Positions 54,501 through 61,808 of a stretch of 64,000 bases of DNA are shown here, one piece after another. The first letter of the stretch is position 1, and each line of letters begins with the position of its first letter. Source of the DNA: Nemorincola sp044225795 (lineage in GTDB: Bacteria; Bacteroidota; Bacteroidia; Chitinophagales; Chitinophagaceae); assembly GCA_044225795.1 (NCBI GenBank), contig JBGAIF010000001.1:930001-994000 (forward strand), given 5' to 3'. A program made the translations under genes and the position numbers. Below the pieces are notes generated by a model that was given only the letters and a program-made list of their open reading frames with translations, searched no databases and had not been told where the DNA came from.

Positions 54501-54892
54501 ATACCCTGCAGCCCCATAGCACGGCCGTCGTCAGGCGAATAGATGCGGGTGATGCCGTAAGCTTCCAGTTCTTTTATCTCCTCGGGCAGTATCACGCCGC
54601 CGCCGCCACCGAATATCCTGATGTGCCCGCAACCCGCTTTTTTGAGCAGGTCATACATATATTTGAAATACTCTACATGACCTCCCTGGTACGAGGTGAT
54701 GGCTATGCCATTCGCGTCTTCCTGTATCGCGCAATCCACCACTTCCTGCACACTGCGGTCGTGGCCCAGGTGTATCACTTCTGCTCCGCTGGCCTGCATG
54801 ATGCGCCTCATGATGTTGATGGACGCGTCATGGCCGTCAAAAAGAGACGCTGCTGTTACCAGGCGCACTTTATTTTTAGGAGTATAAGACAT
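51506..54892 (-). CDS. icmF: Fused isobutyryl-CoA mutase IcmF (B12 domain, G-protein chaperone and mutase in one chain)
   Basis: 1128-residue adenosylcobalamin enzyme that interconverts isobutyryl- and n-butyryl-CoA (and related acyl-CoAs). Domain order matches IcmF: B12-binding domain 8-140 with SLFDGHDASINIM (DxH, His ligand ~21) and GGGGGVI; MeaI-type GTPase 190-400 with Walker A GITGTGGAGKSS (198-209) and later NKFD; linker; mutase TIM barrel from ~560 with AAGIYPFKREGEDPARMFAG (Phe where the IcmF substrate-selecting Phe sits). Start ATG 54892 (MSYTPKNKV) is preceded by a TAACTTTG box. Fusion allows built-in loading and repair of B12. No mutAB genes in the window. Confidence 0.96.
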   Translation of the reverse strand: MSYTPKNKVRLVTAASLFDGHDASINIMRRIMQASGAEVIHLGHDRSVQEVVDCAIQEDANGIAITSYQGGHVEYFKYMYDLLKKAGCGHIRIFGGGGGVILPEEIKELEAYGITRIYSPDDGRAMGLQGMIDDLIQKCDYPTGNQLNGEAGHLKERDVKSIARLISAAENYYDLPETQAAMKKVKELADKTKTPVLGITGTGGAGKSSLVDEVVRRFLLDFKDKHIGIISVDPTKRKTGGALLGDRIRMNAIRNSRVYMRSMATRQSNLAVSKHIHDAVNILKAAGYDLVILETSGIGQSDTQITEHCDLSMYVMTPEYGAATQLEKIDMLDFANIVVINKFDKRGAMDALRDVKKQYQRNHKLFDRKPDDMPVFGTIASQFNDPGTNTMYKSLMDIITNKTGANLHSQYQISDEMSEKIYIIPPARTRYLSEISENNRKYDRWVADQSNVAQKLFSLKKTIETLQGTNVEDKDRLIKTLQEVYSKTELDLDPKNKHLVENWETKKKLFTDEFYTFKVRDKELKIKTHSESLSHLQIPKVAVPKFEAWGEILKWALAENFPGEFPYAAGIYPFKREGEDPARMFAGEGGPERTNKRFHYVSKGMPAKRLSTAFDSVTLYGQDPDHRPDIYGKVGNSGVSVCCLDDAKKLYSGFNLADPKTSVSMTINGPAPTITAFFMNAAIDQQCEIYIKANGLEDEVNKKIDAIYASKGLKRPYYNTYDNSGLPEGNDGLGLMLLGVTGDEVLPRDVYEKIKVETLKSVRGTVQADILKEDQAQNTCIFSTEFSLRVMGDVQQYFIENKVRNFYSVSISGYHIAEAGANPISQLAFTLSNGFTFVEYYLSRGMNIDDFAPNLSFFFSNGIDPEYSVIGRVARRIWAKAMKYKYNGNERSQMLKYHIQTSGRSLHAQEIDFNDIRTTLQALYAIYDNCNSLHTNAYDEAITTPTEESVRRAMAIQLIINKELGLAKNENPLQGSFIIEELTDLVEEAVLTEFDRITERGGVLGAMETMYQRGKIQEESLYYETLKHTGEFPIIGVNTFLSSKGSPTVIPAEVIRSTEEEKEFQITTVENLWKRNEDRSAQVLHDLQQTAIHNQNIFAALIEAVKYCSLGQITKALFEVGGQYRRNM

Positions 54893-54919
54893 ATAATGAT
54901 TATGATTGAGATTAGGCGG

Positions 54920-54927
54920 CAAAGTTA
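54920..54927 (-). promoter_or_regulatory. -7 element TAACTTTG of icmF
   Basis: Consensus -7 box on the minus strand, 27 bp before the icmF ATG. Confidence 0.5.
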
Positions 54928-55052
54928 CGAAGTTAGTCGTGTAGTTATATGCCCCTTTTCCCTGTTTTGTCGCGTATTTCGGGCCGGGATGTAAACTTTA
55001 TGACACTGAAAAAAATATGTTGCAAATGTTTTCAGTTTTTGGCTATTGCGAC

Positions 55053-55060
55053 TATATTTG
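55053..55060 (+). promoter_or_regulatory. -7 element TATATTTG of the small secreted protein gene
   Basis: Consensus -7 box 19 bp before the ATG at 55080; no good -33 match at the right distance. Confidence 0.45.
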
Positions 55061-55079
55061 TCCGTATAAATTATCCGAT

Positions 55080-55565
55080 ATGAAAAAATTAGTACTGTTC
55101 TTTTTGATCTCCTTCAGTTTCTGTTCTTTCAGCTTCGCTCAGGACTTTTCCTTCGACGAGCTGGCTAAGCTGAGGTCCTATCATTATCCGAAATTCGAAT
55201 CTTACGTTCACGATAAAGGTTATGAGCTTAACCACCTCGAGTATAACGACAACTGTACTGTTTTCCGCAAGGGCAGTAACGTTATATCTTATTGCAACAA
55301 ATATGACGACGGTTTTTCATACCACAAGCACGTTTCTATCAAGTTCGAAACTGCTGACAAGGCTCAGTATGAGAAAATAAAGAAAGAAGTGGTTGGCTCT
55401 ATGGACTACTACAAGACCAAGATGCGCCGCTACACAAATCAGCATTACCTGGAGCACATATATGTTAACGACGTTATGTCTGTGCACCTGTACGATATCG
55501 CTTACCGCAACGACGATCAGCCTTACTACGAGATCGAGATATTCTCTATCTACTCTGGCTATTGA
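55080..55565 (+). CDS. Hypothetical secreted protein
   Basis: 161 residues: signal peptide MKKLVLFFLISFSFCSFSFA, then an aromatic-rich mature domain (many Tyr/His, e.g. SYHYPKFESYVHDKGYEL) ending YEIEIFSIYSGY. Alternating strand pattern suggests a small beta-rich periplasmic or surface protein. I do not recognise a family. It is monocistronic, with a promoter box upstream and a strong terminator downstream. The open frame reaches 55017, but the ATG at 55080 starts the signal peptide. Confidence 0.75.
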   Translation: MKKLVLFFLISFSFCSFSFAQDFSFDELAKLRSYHYPKFESYVHDKGYELNHLEYNDNCTVFRKGSNVISYCNKYDDGFSYHKHVSIKFETADKAQYEKIKKEVVGSMDYYKTKMRRYTNQHYLEHIYVNDVMSVHLYDIAYRNDDQPYYEIEIFSIYSGY

Positions 55566-55590
55566 TCGTTGTCAACACTTATACAGAAAA

Positions 55591-55616
55591 GGATACCGCG
55601 ACCGGTATCCTTTTTT
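55591..55616 (+). terminator. Rho-independent terminator
   Basis: Stem GGATACCG-CGA-CGGTATCC followed by TTTTTT, 25 bp after the small secreted protein gene. Confidence 0.9.
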
Positions 55617-55642
55617 CTTGTCCTCGTAAAAACTACTAACCC

Positions 55643-56131
55643 TCACTCTATGTCATGTCTTTCGTCCAGCCGTTTGCCTACATAGTCTCTTATCTTTCTC
55701 ACATAATCGAAATATCCGGTGTAGAGTCGTGCATACAGGCAGCCATAGGTGACTATGCTGATGCCCATAAGCGTAAAGGTGATCTCCGGTTGCACACCAT
55801 CATACATCAGCCATAGGGAGGCTGTAAAAAGAAAAGCGCAGAACACCAGCAGCAGCAGCGGCCCGCCTATATCCAGTCGCCGCATCTTTGACACAATGGT
55901 CACGCCGGTCTTGTTTCCGTCCGCTTTTACTTTTATGTAGGTGATCGGCAATGTGGTAATGTCGTTTATTTGTTCAGCATGGGGTATCACGCGCAGCGAG
56001 TTCCCTTTCGCAGAAACTTCAAAATCCAGGTTGTGTATCCTTACGTGGTTGCCACTGAGTTGGCGTATCACATCTTCTTTCGGGATAGAGGAAAAGAACC
56101 TCTGAGTTTTTGTAAAGAGCATAAGACACAT
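55643..56131 (-). CDS. Hypothetical membrane protein with two TM helices
   Basis: 162 residues (or 159 from the ATG at 56122). A soluble N-terminal half (~1-85; IRQLSGNHVRIHNLDFEV, ITYIKVKADGNKTG) precedes two TM helices (~90-110 and ~117-135) and a short charged tail. No family recognised. It stands alone between the small secreted protein and the Mu-like segment. The 379-bp gap to the next gene carries two adjacent palindromes at 56391-56436. Confidence 0.65.
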   Translation of the reverse strand: MCLMLFTKTQRFFSSIPKEDVIRQLSGNHVRIHNLDFEVSAKGNSLRVIPHAEQINDITTLPITYIKVKADGNKTGVTIVSKMRRLDIGGPLLLLVFCAFLFTASLWLMYDGVQPEITFTLMGISIVTYGCLYARLYTGYFDYVRKIRDYVGKRLDERHDIE

Positions 56132-56390
56132 TTTTGAAGGTTAATAATAGGTTGATACTTACACCAGTACACGAATTGTGCCAAACTGATCGGCCGCCTT
56201 TCTTTTTGTTGATGTTAACACTACTGTGACAATGCCGCAACAGTTTTATCGTTAGTAAAAACACTAATATCATGCCTGTAGCCCCGGCAAGGCACCCCTG
56301 TTTCCGGTTCCATGTCATAATGTTAAGCGCGGGATATTTACCCGGCAGATTATCAGCCATATAGCTCTCGTTTTCCTCAAAAGAAATTTC

Positions 56391-56436
56391 TATGATAGTG
56401 CACTTTTCGTACTATCATAGACCGCTGGCGGTCTAT
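56391..56436. repeat. Two overlapping perfect palindromes at the prophage edge
   Basis: TATGATAGT-(11 nt)-ACTATCATA (56391-56419) runs directly into ATAGACCGC-TG-GCGGTCTAT (56417-56436). They lie 75 bp before the small-terminase-like gene. The rest of the gap 56132-56390 shows no feature I can support. They could be an operator pair, a terminator-like barrier, or a trace of an element end. Confidence 0.6.
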
Positions 56437-56510
56437 CACAAAAACCCGAATTGTCCATGTCAGAAATGCGCTTCACCTTTGTTCCGGAATAACAAAAAAT
56501 AACCCTGTCC

Positions 56511-56951
56511 ATGAGTGAAGAACTGAATTTTGACGAGCGTAGAGAATGGGCCAAGCTGCTCTACACGGTACACAATTATAACCATAAAGACCTGGCACTG
56601 GCAGTGAGCGTGGATGAGGCCACAGTAAGGTGCTGGATCCGTGAAGGAGGCTGGGAGGGCATGAAACGCTCTGCGCTCATCTCAAAGAGTACGCAGCTCG
56701 GGCACCTATACAGCATACTGCACAAGCTGGGCGAGAAGACAAAGAATACTGATGAACTGAATCTCAAAGAGGCCGACCTTGTGCTTAAATACACAGCCGC
56801 TATTGAGAACCTTGAAGGTGATACCACCATTGCCGACATCATCGCTGTCTTCGATCCGTTCATGCGCTGGCTGCGCCGTAAAGACAAACAGCTTGCTAAG
56901 CGTATCGTTGTCCACCTCGATGCTTTTATAAAGGAGCGACTGGCAGCATAA
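56511..56951 (+). CDS. Phage protein, probable small terminase subunit (HTH type)
   Basis: 146 residues. The N-terminal half is a helix-turn-helix (HKDLALAVSVDEATVRCWIREGGW, ~26-50) of the kind found in terminase small subunits, which recognise phage DNA for packaging. The C-terminal half is helical (LVLKYTAAIENLEGDTTIADI). Position directly before the large terminase gene supports the call, though a repeat array of ~310 bp separates them. The exact family (Mu gp27-like) is not certain. Confidence 0.7.
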   Translation: MSEELNFDERREWAKLLYTVHNYNHKDLALAVSVDEATVRCWIREGGWEGMKRSALISKSTQLGHLYSILHKLGEKTKNTDELNLKEADLVLKYTAAIENLEGDTTIADIIAVFDPFMRWLRRKDKQLAKRIVVHLDAFIKERLAA

Positions 56952-56991
56952 TGTTACCGTAAAGAGTTACAACAGATTTGCATACTCATAC

Positions 56992-57298
56992 GCCTGCCCC
57001 GGAGGGGCTACCTGTTTGTAGCCACAGGAATGTATCAATAATAAGCGTGCCGTAGGTACGCCCCACAATACCACCATGAAACAAACGATCAACGATCACG
57101 AAGCCTGCCCCGGAGGGGCTACCTGTTTGTAGCCACAGGGATGTATCAATAACAAGCGTGCCGTAGGTACGCCCCACAATGTCACCATGAAACAAACGAT
57201 CAACGATCACGAAGCCTGCCCCGGAGGGGCTACCTGTTTGTAGCCACAGGGATGTGTCAATAATAAGCGTGCAGTAGGTACGCCCCACAAATGCCACC
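56992..57298. repeat. Tandem array of ~111-bp units with REP-like palindromes, ending at the terL start codon
   Basis: Units start at 56992, 57103 and 57214 (period 111). Each carries GCCCCGGAGGGGCTAC plus CTGTTTGTAG (the reverse of palindrome B at 19.4 kb) and a second element GCGTGCCGTAGGTACGCC. Units 1 and 2 end in ACCATGAAACAAAC; the third ends, with a one-base insertion, in ACCATGAAACGAAC, which is the start of the terminase gene. The array therefore repeats the translation start region. Confidence 0.85.
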
Positions 57299-58843
57299 AT
57301 GAAACGAACAAAAACAGAGAAACAATGGCTATACCGTTGGGAAGAGCTCGTAAAGAACATCCTCGACACAACAGATATAGACGATGAAGAACCCGAAGAA
57401 GAAAAAGAACAAAGAATGATGCGGCTGGAGGCCGAGCCTGAAGAATGGTTCAGGTACTACTTCCCGCGTTTTGCCTTTGCCACGCCCGCAGTGTTTCACC
57501 GGGAGGCGACAAAACGCGTGCTGGAGAATAAGGAGTGGTTTGAGGTGCGTATGTGGAGCAGGGAACTGGCGAAGAGTACACGCACCATGATGGAAGTATT
57601 GTACCTTGTTTTGGTCGGGCATCCGGAGCCCGGCCATTCTTCAGGTTCGTACCCGGCCCGCTACCGCAAGCGGTATGTGCTCATGGTCAGCAACAGCTTC
57701 GACAACGCCATACGGCTGCTCATGCCCTACAAGGCCAATCTCGAATACAACCGCCGCATCCTTAAAGACTATGGTTTGCAGGAGCATGCCGGGTCCTGGC
57801 AGTCGGGCGAGTTCATCACGCAGCAGGGTGCTGCTTTCCGTGCCATAGGAGTGGGCCAGAGCCCCCGCGGCACACGCAATGAGGAAGTGCGCCCCGACGT
57901 TATCATCTTCGATGACGTGGACACCGATGCCGATTGTCTGAATACCGAACAGGTGCACAGGAAATGGCGCTGGATAGAAGAGGCCGCCATAGGCACACGC
58001 TCCGTATCGCAGCCTACCACTATTATTTTTTGCGGCAACCGTATTGCGCTCGACTGTTGTGTGCAGCGCGCCGTTAATGTCGCTGACCATGTGGAAGAGA
58101 TCAGTATCCGCGACAAGCAAGGGAATTCCGTTTGGCCGGAAAAGAACACCGAGACAGATATAGACCGTGTTCTTAGTCAGAAGAGCTATGCCGCCCAGCA
58201 GAAAGAATATTTCAATAACCCTGTCACCGAAGGGTCGGTGTTTAAAAAAATGGCATACAAGCCCGTGAGGCCGTTGGATGAGTATAGGATGCTCGTATGC
58301 TACACCGACCCTTCTTATAAAGACACCAACGATTACAAGGCCACCGTGCTCGTAGGCCGTTGGGAAAACGAATACCACATTATCAGGTGTTTTCTCGACA
58401 GGGCCACAACCGCGCAGATGATCCGGTGGCACTACCGCATCATGGATGAAGTGAAGGACGCGGCCTGTTATTATTATATGGAAGATGTATTCATGCAGGA
58501 TGTGATATTGCGGGAGGTCGCAAATGCTGGCACGCGTACCGGAAGGAATATTCCTATCCTGCCCGACAGGCGGAAGAAGGCCGATAAGTACACGCGCATC
58601 GAGTGCCTGCTGGAGCCGCTGCACCGTAATGGCCAGCTTTATTTCAATGTGGCGGAAAAAGACAATCCGCATATGCTGCGGCTGGCAGAGCAGTTTGTGG
58701 CCTTTGCCCCGGGTGGTCGGGCCCACGACGATGGCCCCGATGCTGTGGAAGGTGCCGTATGGATACTGGATAACAAAGTCCGGGGCGAACCGGCAATTGG
58801 TATTTCTTCATTCAGAAGTGACGGAGGAACGAAAAGATTCTGA
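57299..58843 (+). CDS. Phage terminase large subunit (Mu gp28-like)
   Basis: 514-residue packaging motor. ATPase domain: adenine/Walker A region with SRELAKSTRTMM (~81-92, a deviant P-loop), Walker B PDVIIFDDVDTD (~200-211). Nuclease domain from ~330 with the first acidic residue in CYTDPSYKDTNDYKA and the last in AHDDGPDAVEGAVW. The sequence appears intact and in frame. The ATG at 57299 lies at the end of the repeat array. Packaging needs a portal, which is encoded 1.8 kb downstream (DUF935). Confidence 0.9.
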   Translation: MKRTKTEKQWLYRWEELVKNILDTTDIDDEEPEEEKEQRMMRLEAEPEEWFRYYFPRFAFATPAVFHREATKRVLENKEWFEVRMWSRELAKSTRTMMEVLYLVLVGHPEPGHSSGSYPARYRKRYVLMVSNSFDNAIRLLMPYKANLEYNRRILKDYGLQEHAGSWQSGEFITQQGAAFRAIGVGQSPRGTRNEEVRPDVIIFDDVDTDADCLNTEQVHRKWRWIEEAAIGTRSVSQPTTIIFCGNRIALDCCVQRAVNVADHVEEISIRDKQGNSVWPEKNTETDIDRVLSQKSYAAQQKEYFNNPVTEGSVFKKMAYKPVRPLDEYRMLVCYTDPSYKDTNDYKATVLVGRWENEYHIIRCFLDRATTAQMIRWHYRIMDEVKDAACYYYMEDVFMQDVILREVANAGTRTGRNIPILPDRRKKADKYTRIECLLEPLHRNGQLYFNVAEKDNPHMLRLAEQFVAFAPGGRAHDDGPDAVEGAVWILDNKVRGEPAIGISSFRSDGGTKRF

Positions 58844-58879
58844 CCAACTGTATAGGCTGTGGATTGCCAACGGGTGGAA

Positions 58880-58910
58880 TTGTCACATTGTCAAATTGAA
58901 TTTAACTTTG
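58880..58910 (+). promoter_or_regulatory. Promoter of the accessory secreted-protein gene: TTG (58880) and TAACTTTG (58903-58910)
   Basis: Near-perfect Bacteroidota promoter (spacer 20 bp). The -7 box ends 6 bp before the ATG at 58917. It gives this gene transcription independent of the phage genes. Confidence 0.65.
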
Positions 58911-58916
58911 CATCTT

Positions 58917-59483
58917 ATGAAATATATAAGCACGTTAGTCCTGTTACTTTGTCTCAGCTTTGTATCGCTTGCCCAGCAGAAAGATAAAATGAGTCGTGAG
59001 GATAAAGATGAAAAGATACAGGCCCGCCAGGGTAGAGTGGATCTGAAGAATGATTATGTCATCTTCCGTCGCCTCATCGTTGGCTCCCGCGAGTATGCCG
59101 ATGAGCGCAAGAAGATCCCCGTGTTGCAGAAAACAAACAAAATGGTAAAGGTGGTGGCGGTTATTGATTCGGTAGAGTCGGATGAAGAAGCCAAAACGCT
59201 TACCGGTTCTATCCGGCAGGATGTAGGCGATAACTCCACTACCATATACGAGATAACATTTGATCGTGCACAGAAAAAGATAGTAGGGTTCAGGCGCACC
59301 CAGGAAGCGATGGATGCCGATAAGGAAGAGCAGGAGAATAAAGCGGAAAAAGCCGCCGCTGCCGGGCCTAAGGAAAAAACAGTCGTTAAAAAGAAGAAGA
59401 CAGATGATGATGATGATGACGCTGACGAAGAAAAACCCGCAAAGCCGACCCATAAAGGCAAGCAGACCGACGACGACGAATAG
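58917..59483 (+). CDS. Accessory secreted protein within the prophage segment
   Basis: 188 residues: signal peptide MKYISTLVLLLCLSFVSLAQ, a central domain (~30-125; VDLKNDYVIFRRLIVGSREYADE, then TIYEITFDRAQKKIVGFRRT) and a strongly charged C-terminus with Lys runs followed by runs of Asp/Glu. No family recognised. It looks like a host envelope protein, not a virion component. It has its own host-type promoter and interrupts the order terL-DUF1320, so it is a likely moron (accessory cargo gene). Confidence 0.75.
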   Translation: MKYISTLVLLLCLSFVSLAQQKDKMSREDKDEKIQARQGRVDLKNDYVIFRRLIVGSREYADERKKIPVLQKTNKMVKVVAVIDSVESDEEAKTLTGSIRQDVGDNSTTIYEITFDRAQKKIVGFRRTQEAMDADKEEQENKAEKAAAAGPKEKTVVKKKKTDDDDDDADEEKPAKPTHKGKQTDDDE

Positions 59484-59610
59484 TCGCAGATATTCTTAGT
59501 ATTTATTGACCGATACCCCCGTGCTATGCATGAGCTGTGCTCGTGTCTGTAAGCGCACGCCCTTCACATACACCACATTCCCGTATTTCCACATTATCAA
59601 ACAGATCACT

Positions 59611-60048
59611 ATGCCAATAATTACCACCGCCGACCTGGCGACAAACATCTATCCCGAGATCATTAACGAGATCACCCGCAACGACAGCAGTATCGCAGAT
59701 CGTGCCATTGCCGCTGCCATACAGGAAGCCAAGATGTACCTCAGCCGCTACGACCTGCTGCAGTTGTTCGGATCAGACGACACAGATGCAACAATACATG
59801 ATGAATACCTGAATAGCCTGGTAAGGGCCATAGCCTGCTGGCACCTGGTGCTCTTGTCCAATACGGGTCTCGATCATGCGGCCTTCCGCACCTCCTACGA
59901 AGATGCGCTCAATGCGCTGAAAAGCATCATGGCCGGGCAGGCACAGCCGCAGGGTTGGCCCTACCTCGATACTACCGAAACAATACCCGCCCCCGATGGC
60001 GACGCCATCTCCTGGCAAAGCAATCCTAAACGAAACAACTTTTATTGA
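59611..60048 (+). CDS. DUF1320 family phage protein (Mu gp36-like)
   Basis: 145 residues. Starts MPIITTADLATNIYPEII and continues ADRAIAAAIQEAKMYLSRY, then HDEYLNSLVRAIACWHLVLLSN, matching the DUF1320/gp36 head-completion or neck proteins of Mu-like phages. The frame is open to 59506, but the ATG at 59611 gives the family-like start. In Mu this gene follows the major head protein; here no head genes precede it. Confidence 0.88.
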   Translation: MPIITTADLATNIYPEIINEITRNDSSIADRAIAAAIQEAKMYLSRYDLLQLFGSDDTDATIHDEYLNSLVRAIACWHLVLLSNTGLDHAAFRTSYEDALNALKSIMAGQAQPQGWPYLDTTETIPAPDGDAISWQSNPKRNNFY

Positions 60049-60110
60049 TCGCAACGCGGGAACCGAGATCACTTTTTAATTGATTTCCCGACCAACTAAT
60101 TAACTAAACA

Positions 60111-60230
60111 ATGTATTTCTCTTATTACGAAGACGGATACGGGCTGCTGTATTTCCGCTCATTCATAGATCCCTACAGCCTTATGCTTAGCGAAGGCATT
60201 CCCGAGTTGTTCTACATCGGTCTTAATTAG
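60111..60230 (+). CDS. Small hypothetical protein (39 aa)
   Basis: ATG TAT TTC TCT at 60111 opens a 39-codon frame ending TAG at 60230: Tyr/Phe-rich, MYFSYYEDGYGLLYFRSF at the start and ELFYIGLN at the end. It fills the gap between DUF1320 and the reverse-strand gene. The stop overlaps the last codon of that reverse gene by 4 bp. Its size and place suggest a small phage protein; coding is not proven. Confidence 0.4.
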   Translation: MYFSYYEDGYGLLYFRSFIDPYSLMLSEGIPELFYIGLN

Positions 60231-60583
60231 ATCTGGTGGGTGAACCACGCAAATGCAAAAAGTAATGCGCCTGAAATGGAATACAGGATAAGCGGTCGCA
60301 ATTGCGGTTTAATATCTATTTCTTCCGAAAGTTTATGAAGCGGTAACATCATTCTGAAATTGATGCCAAACATGAGCGCGATAGTGCCAAGGATATAGGG
60401 AAACCGGAATAAATAATGGATGTAGATCAGCCGGGGTTCCATTTCTTCCATAAGGATCAATAGTCCGTATAGAATGAATAGGTTCATCACCGAAACGTAG
60501 CTGATGGCGAATACCAGGGAAGCAAGCTTGGACCTGGTCAATTTAAAAATGATCTTATAAACGTCAGCTATCAGTCGTCTCAC
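60227..60583 (-). CDS. Accessory membrane protein on the reverse strand of the prophage segment
   Basis: 118 residues with three TM helices (about 20-45, 60-75, 95-115), starting RRLIADVYKIIFKLTRSKL and ending FAFAWFTHQI. Start is a GTG at 60583. A -7 box TATCTTTG lies 23 bp upstream on the same strand. It runs against the phage genes, has a Bacteroidota promoter and no phage-like features, so I read it as a second cargo gene. Family not recognised. Confidence 0.65.
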   Translation of the reverse strand: MRRLIADVYKIIFKLTRSKLASLVFAISYVSVMNLFILYGLLILMEEMEPRLIYIHYLFRFPYILGTIALMFGINFRMMLPLHKLSEEIDIKPQLRPLILYSISGALLFAFAWFTHQI

Positions 60584-60605
60584 AGGCGTTAACTGGTATG
60601 AGAAA

Positions 60606-60613
60606 CAAAGATA
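60606..60613 (-). promoter_or_regulatory. -7 element TATCTTTG of the reverse-strand accessory gene
   Basis: Consensus -7 box on the minus strand, 22 bp before the GTG at 60583. Confidence 0.5.
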
Positions 60614-60637
60614 TAATATTCAGCTAAATAATGACTT

Positions 60638-61759
60638 ATGATAACAACACACAAATCACCCAATAAACCCGGCAACGTCATCGTCAACGAACTGAATGTA
60701 CGCTCTGCCGATAGGGGAAGAAAGGATATCTCTACGTGGCGCCATGCGCTCATTAGTGCCGAGTCAGTTACATTTCCCAACCGCTCCCGGCTATATGATC
60801 TATATGAGGATATACTGCTCGACGGCCATCTGTCCGGCGTTATAGCCAAGCGCATAGATGCCGTATTGAACAAAGACCTTTATTTCGAAACCGGAGGAAG
60901 AAGAAATGAAGCGTTCTCAGGGCTCATCAGGTCTTTATTGTTCCGCGACCTTATTCGTGCGGTCATGGAAACACAGCTTTGGGGTATTTCTGGTATCGAG
61001 TTCATTCCCGGCGGCGAGTTTGGTTACCGGTTGATACCACGCAAGCATATCCGGCCCGACCTGCAGGTGATCACTTACGAGCAGACAGGAACTGATGGTA
61101 TCCCGTACACAGGTATGGAAAATGTATGGGTGATGGGCGGGCAAGACGACCTCGGCTTACTCCTCAAGTGTGCGCCATACAGCTTGTACAAGCGTGGTGG
61201 CCTCGCAGACTGGGCACAGTTCATCGAATTGTTCGGCCAGCCCGTTCGCATCATCAAGTACGATTCATATGATGAGCAGACAAAACAGGAACTCCGGAAA
61301 GTGCTCGATGAGAGTGGTAGCTCTCTATCGCTCATGATACCTCGGCAGGCCGATTTTGAGATAAAGGATGGAAAGCAGAGCAACAGTGATGGAGATCTTC
61401 AGTTGTCCTTTATCAGGGCTTTGAATGAAGAAATGTCTGTGCTCATTCTTGGCAATACCGAGACCACATCCAGTAGTTACAGCACAGGCTATGCGCAAAG
61501 CAAGATACACCTGCAACAGCAGTTCGAGATCACAAAGAGTGATCTTGTCTATGTCGCTGCCATGCTCAACAGCCCCTCCTTCATTTCAATATTGCGCACC
61601 TATGGATTCCCGGTGCAGGATGGTTGTTTCGTCTATTCGAAGGATATGGATGTGGACTACCTCAAAGCCCGTATAGCCGTGGATAAAGAAGTGGCCAAGC
61701 AGGTAAATATCCCCACCGGTTATTGGTTCGAGACCTACGGCATCACGCCAACTGAATGA
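60638..61759 (+). CDS. DUF935 family portal protein (Mu gp29-like)
   Basis: 373 residues. The DUF935 pattern is clear: YDLYEDILLDGHLSGVIAKR near residue 50, ETQLWGISGIEFIPGG, GQPVRIIKYDSYDEQTKQEL and NEEMSVLILGNTETTSSS. Portal proteins form the dodecameric ring through which terminase threads DNA. At 373 residues it is shorter than Mu gp29 (~510), lacking much of the C-terminal region, but matches Bacteroidota relatives as far as I can judge. In Mu this gene follows terL directly; here DUF1320 and cargo genes are in between. Confidence 0.88.
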   Translation: MITTHKSPNKPGNVIVNELNVRSADRGRKDISTWRHALISAESVTFPNRSRLYDLYEDILLDGHLSGVIAKRIDAVLNKDLYFETGGRRNEAFSGLIRSLLFRDLIRAVMETQLWGISGIEFIPGGEFGYRLIPRKHIRPDLQVITYEQTGTDGIPYTGMENVWVMGGQDDLGLLLKCAPYSLYKRGGLADWAQFIELFGQPVRIIKYDSYDEQTKQELRKVLDESGSSLSLMIPRQADFEIKDGKQSNSDGDLQLSFIRALNEEMSVLILGNTETTSSSYSTGYAQSKIHLQQQFEITKSDLVYVAAMLNSPSFISILRTYGFPVQDGCFVYSKDMDVDYLKARIAVDKEVAKQVNIPTGYWFETYGITPTE

Positions 61760-61808
61760 TTTCTATGTTTCCGTTATTACTTTATTATCAGATTGTCAAA
61801 TTAATAGA

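Noticed and set aside
53669..54994. 441-codon frame antisense to icmF
   Set aside because: Shadow of a long, well-conserved gene; composition is biased (Val/His/Tyr-rich) and no domain is visible.
56019..56360. 113-codon reverse frame upstream of the two-TM protein
   Set aside because: Overlaps the N-terminus of a better-supported gene in another frame and shows no family features.
56986..57369. Reverse-strand frame with three 37-residue repeats (SLWLQTGSPSGAG type)
   Set aside because: It is open only because the REP unit is 111 bp, a multiple of three. It overlaps the terL start and has no promoter or RBS.
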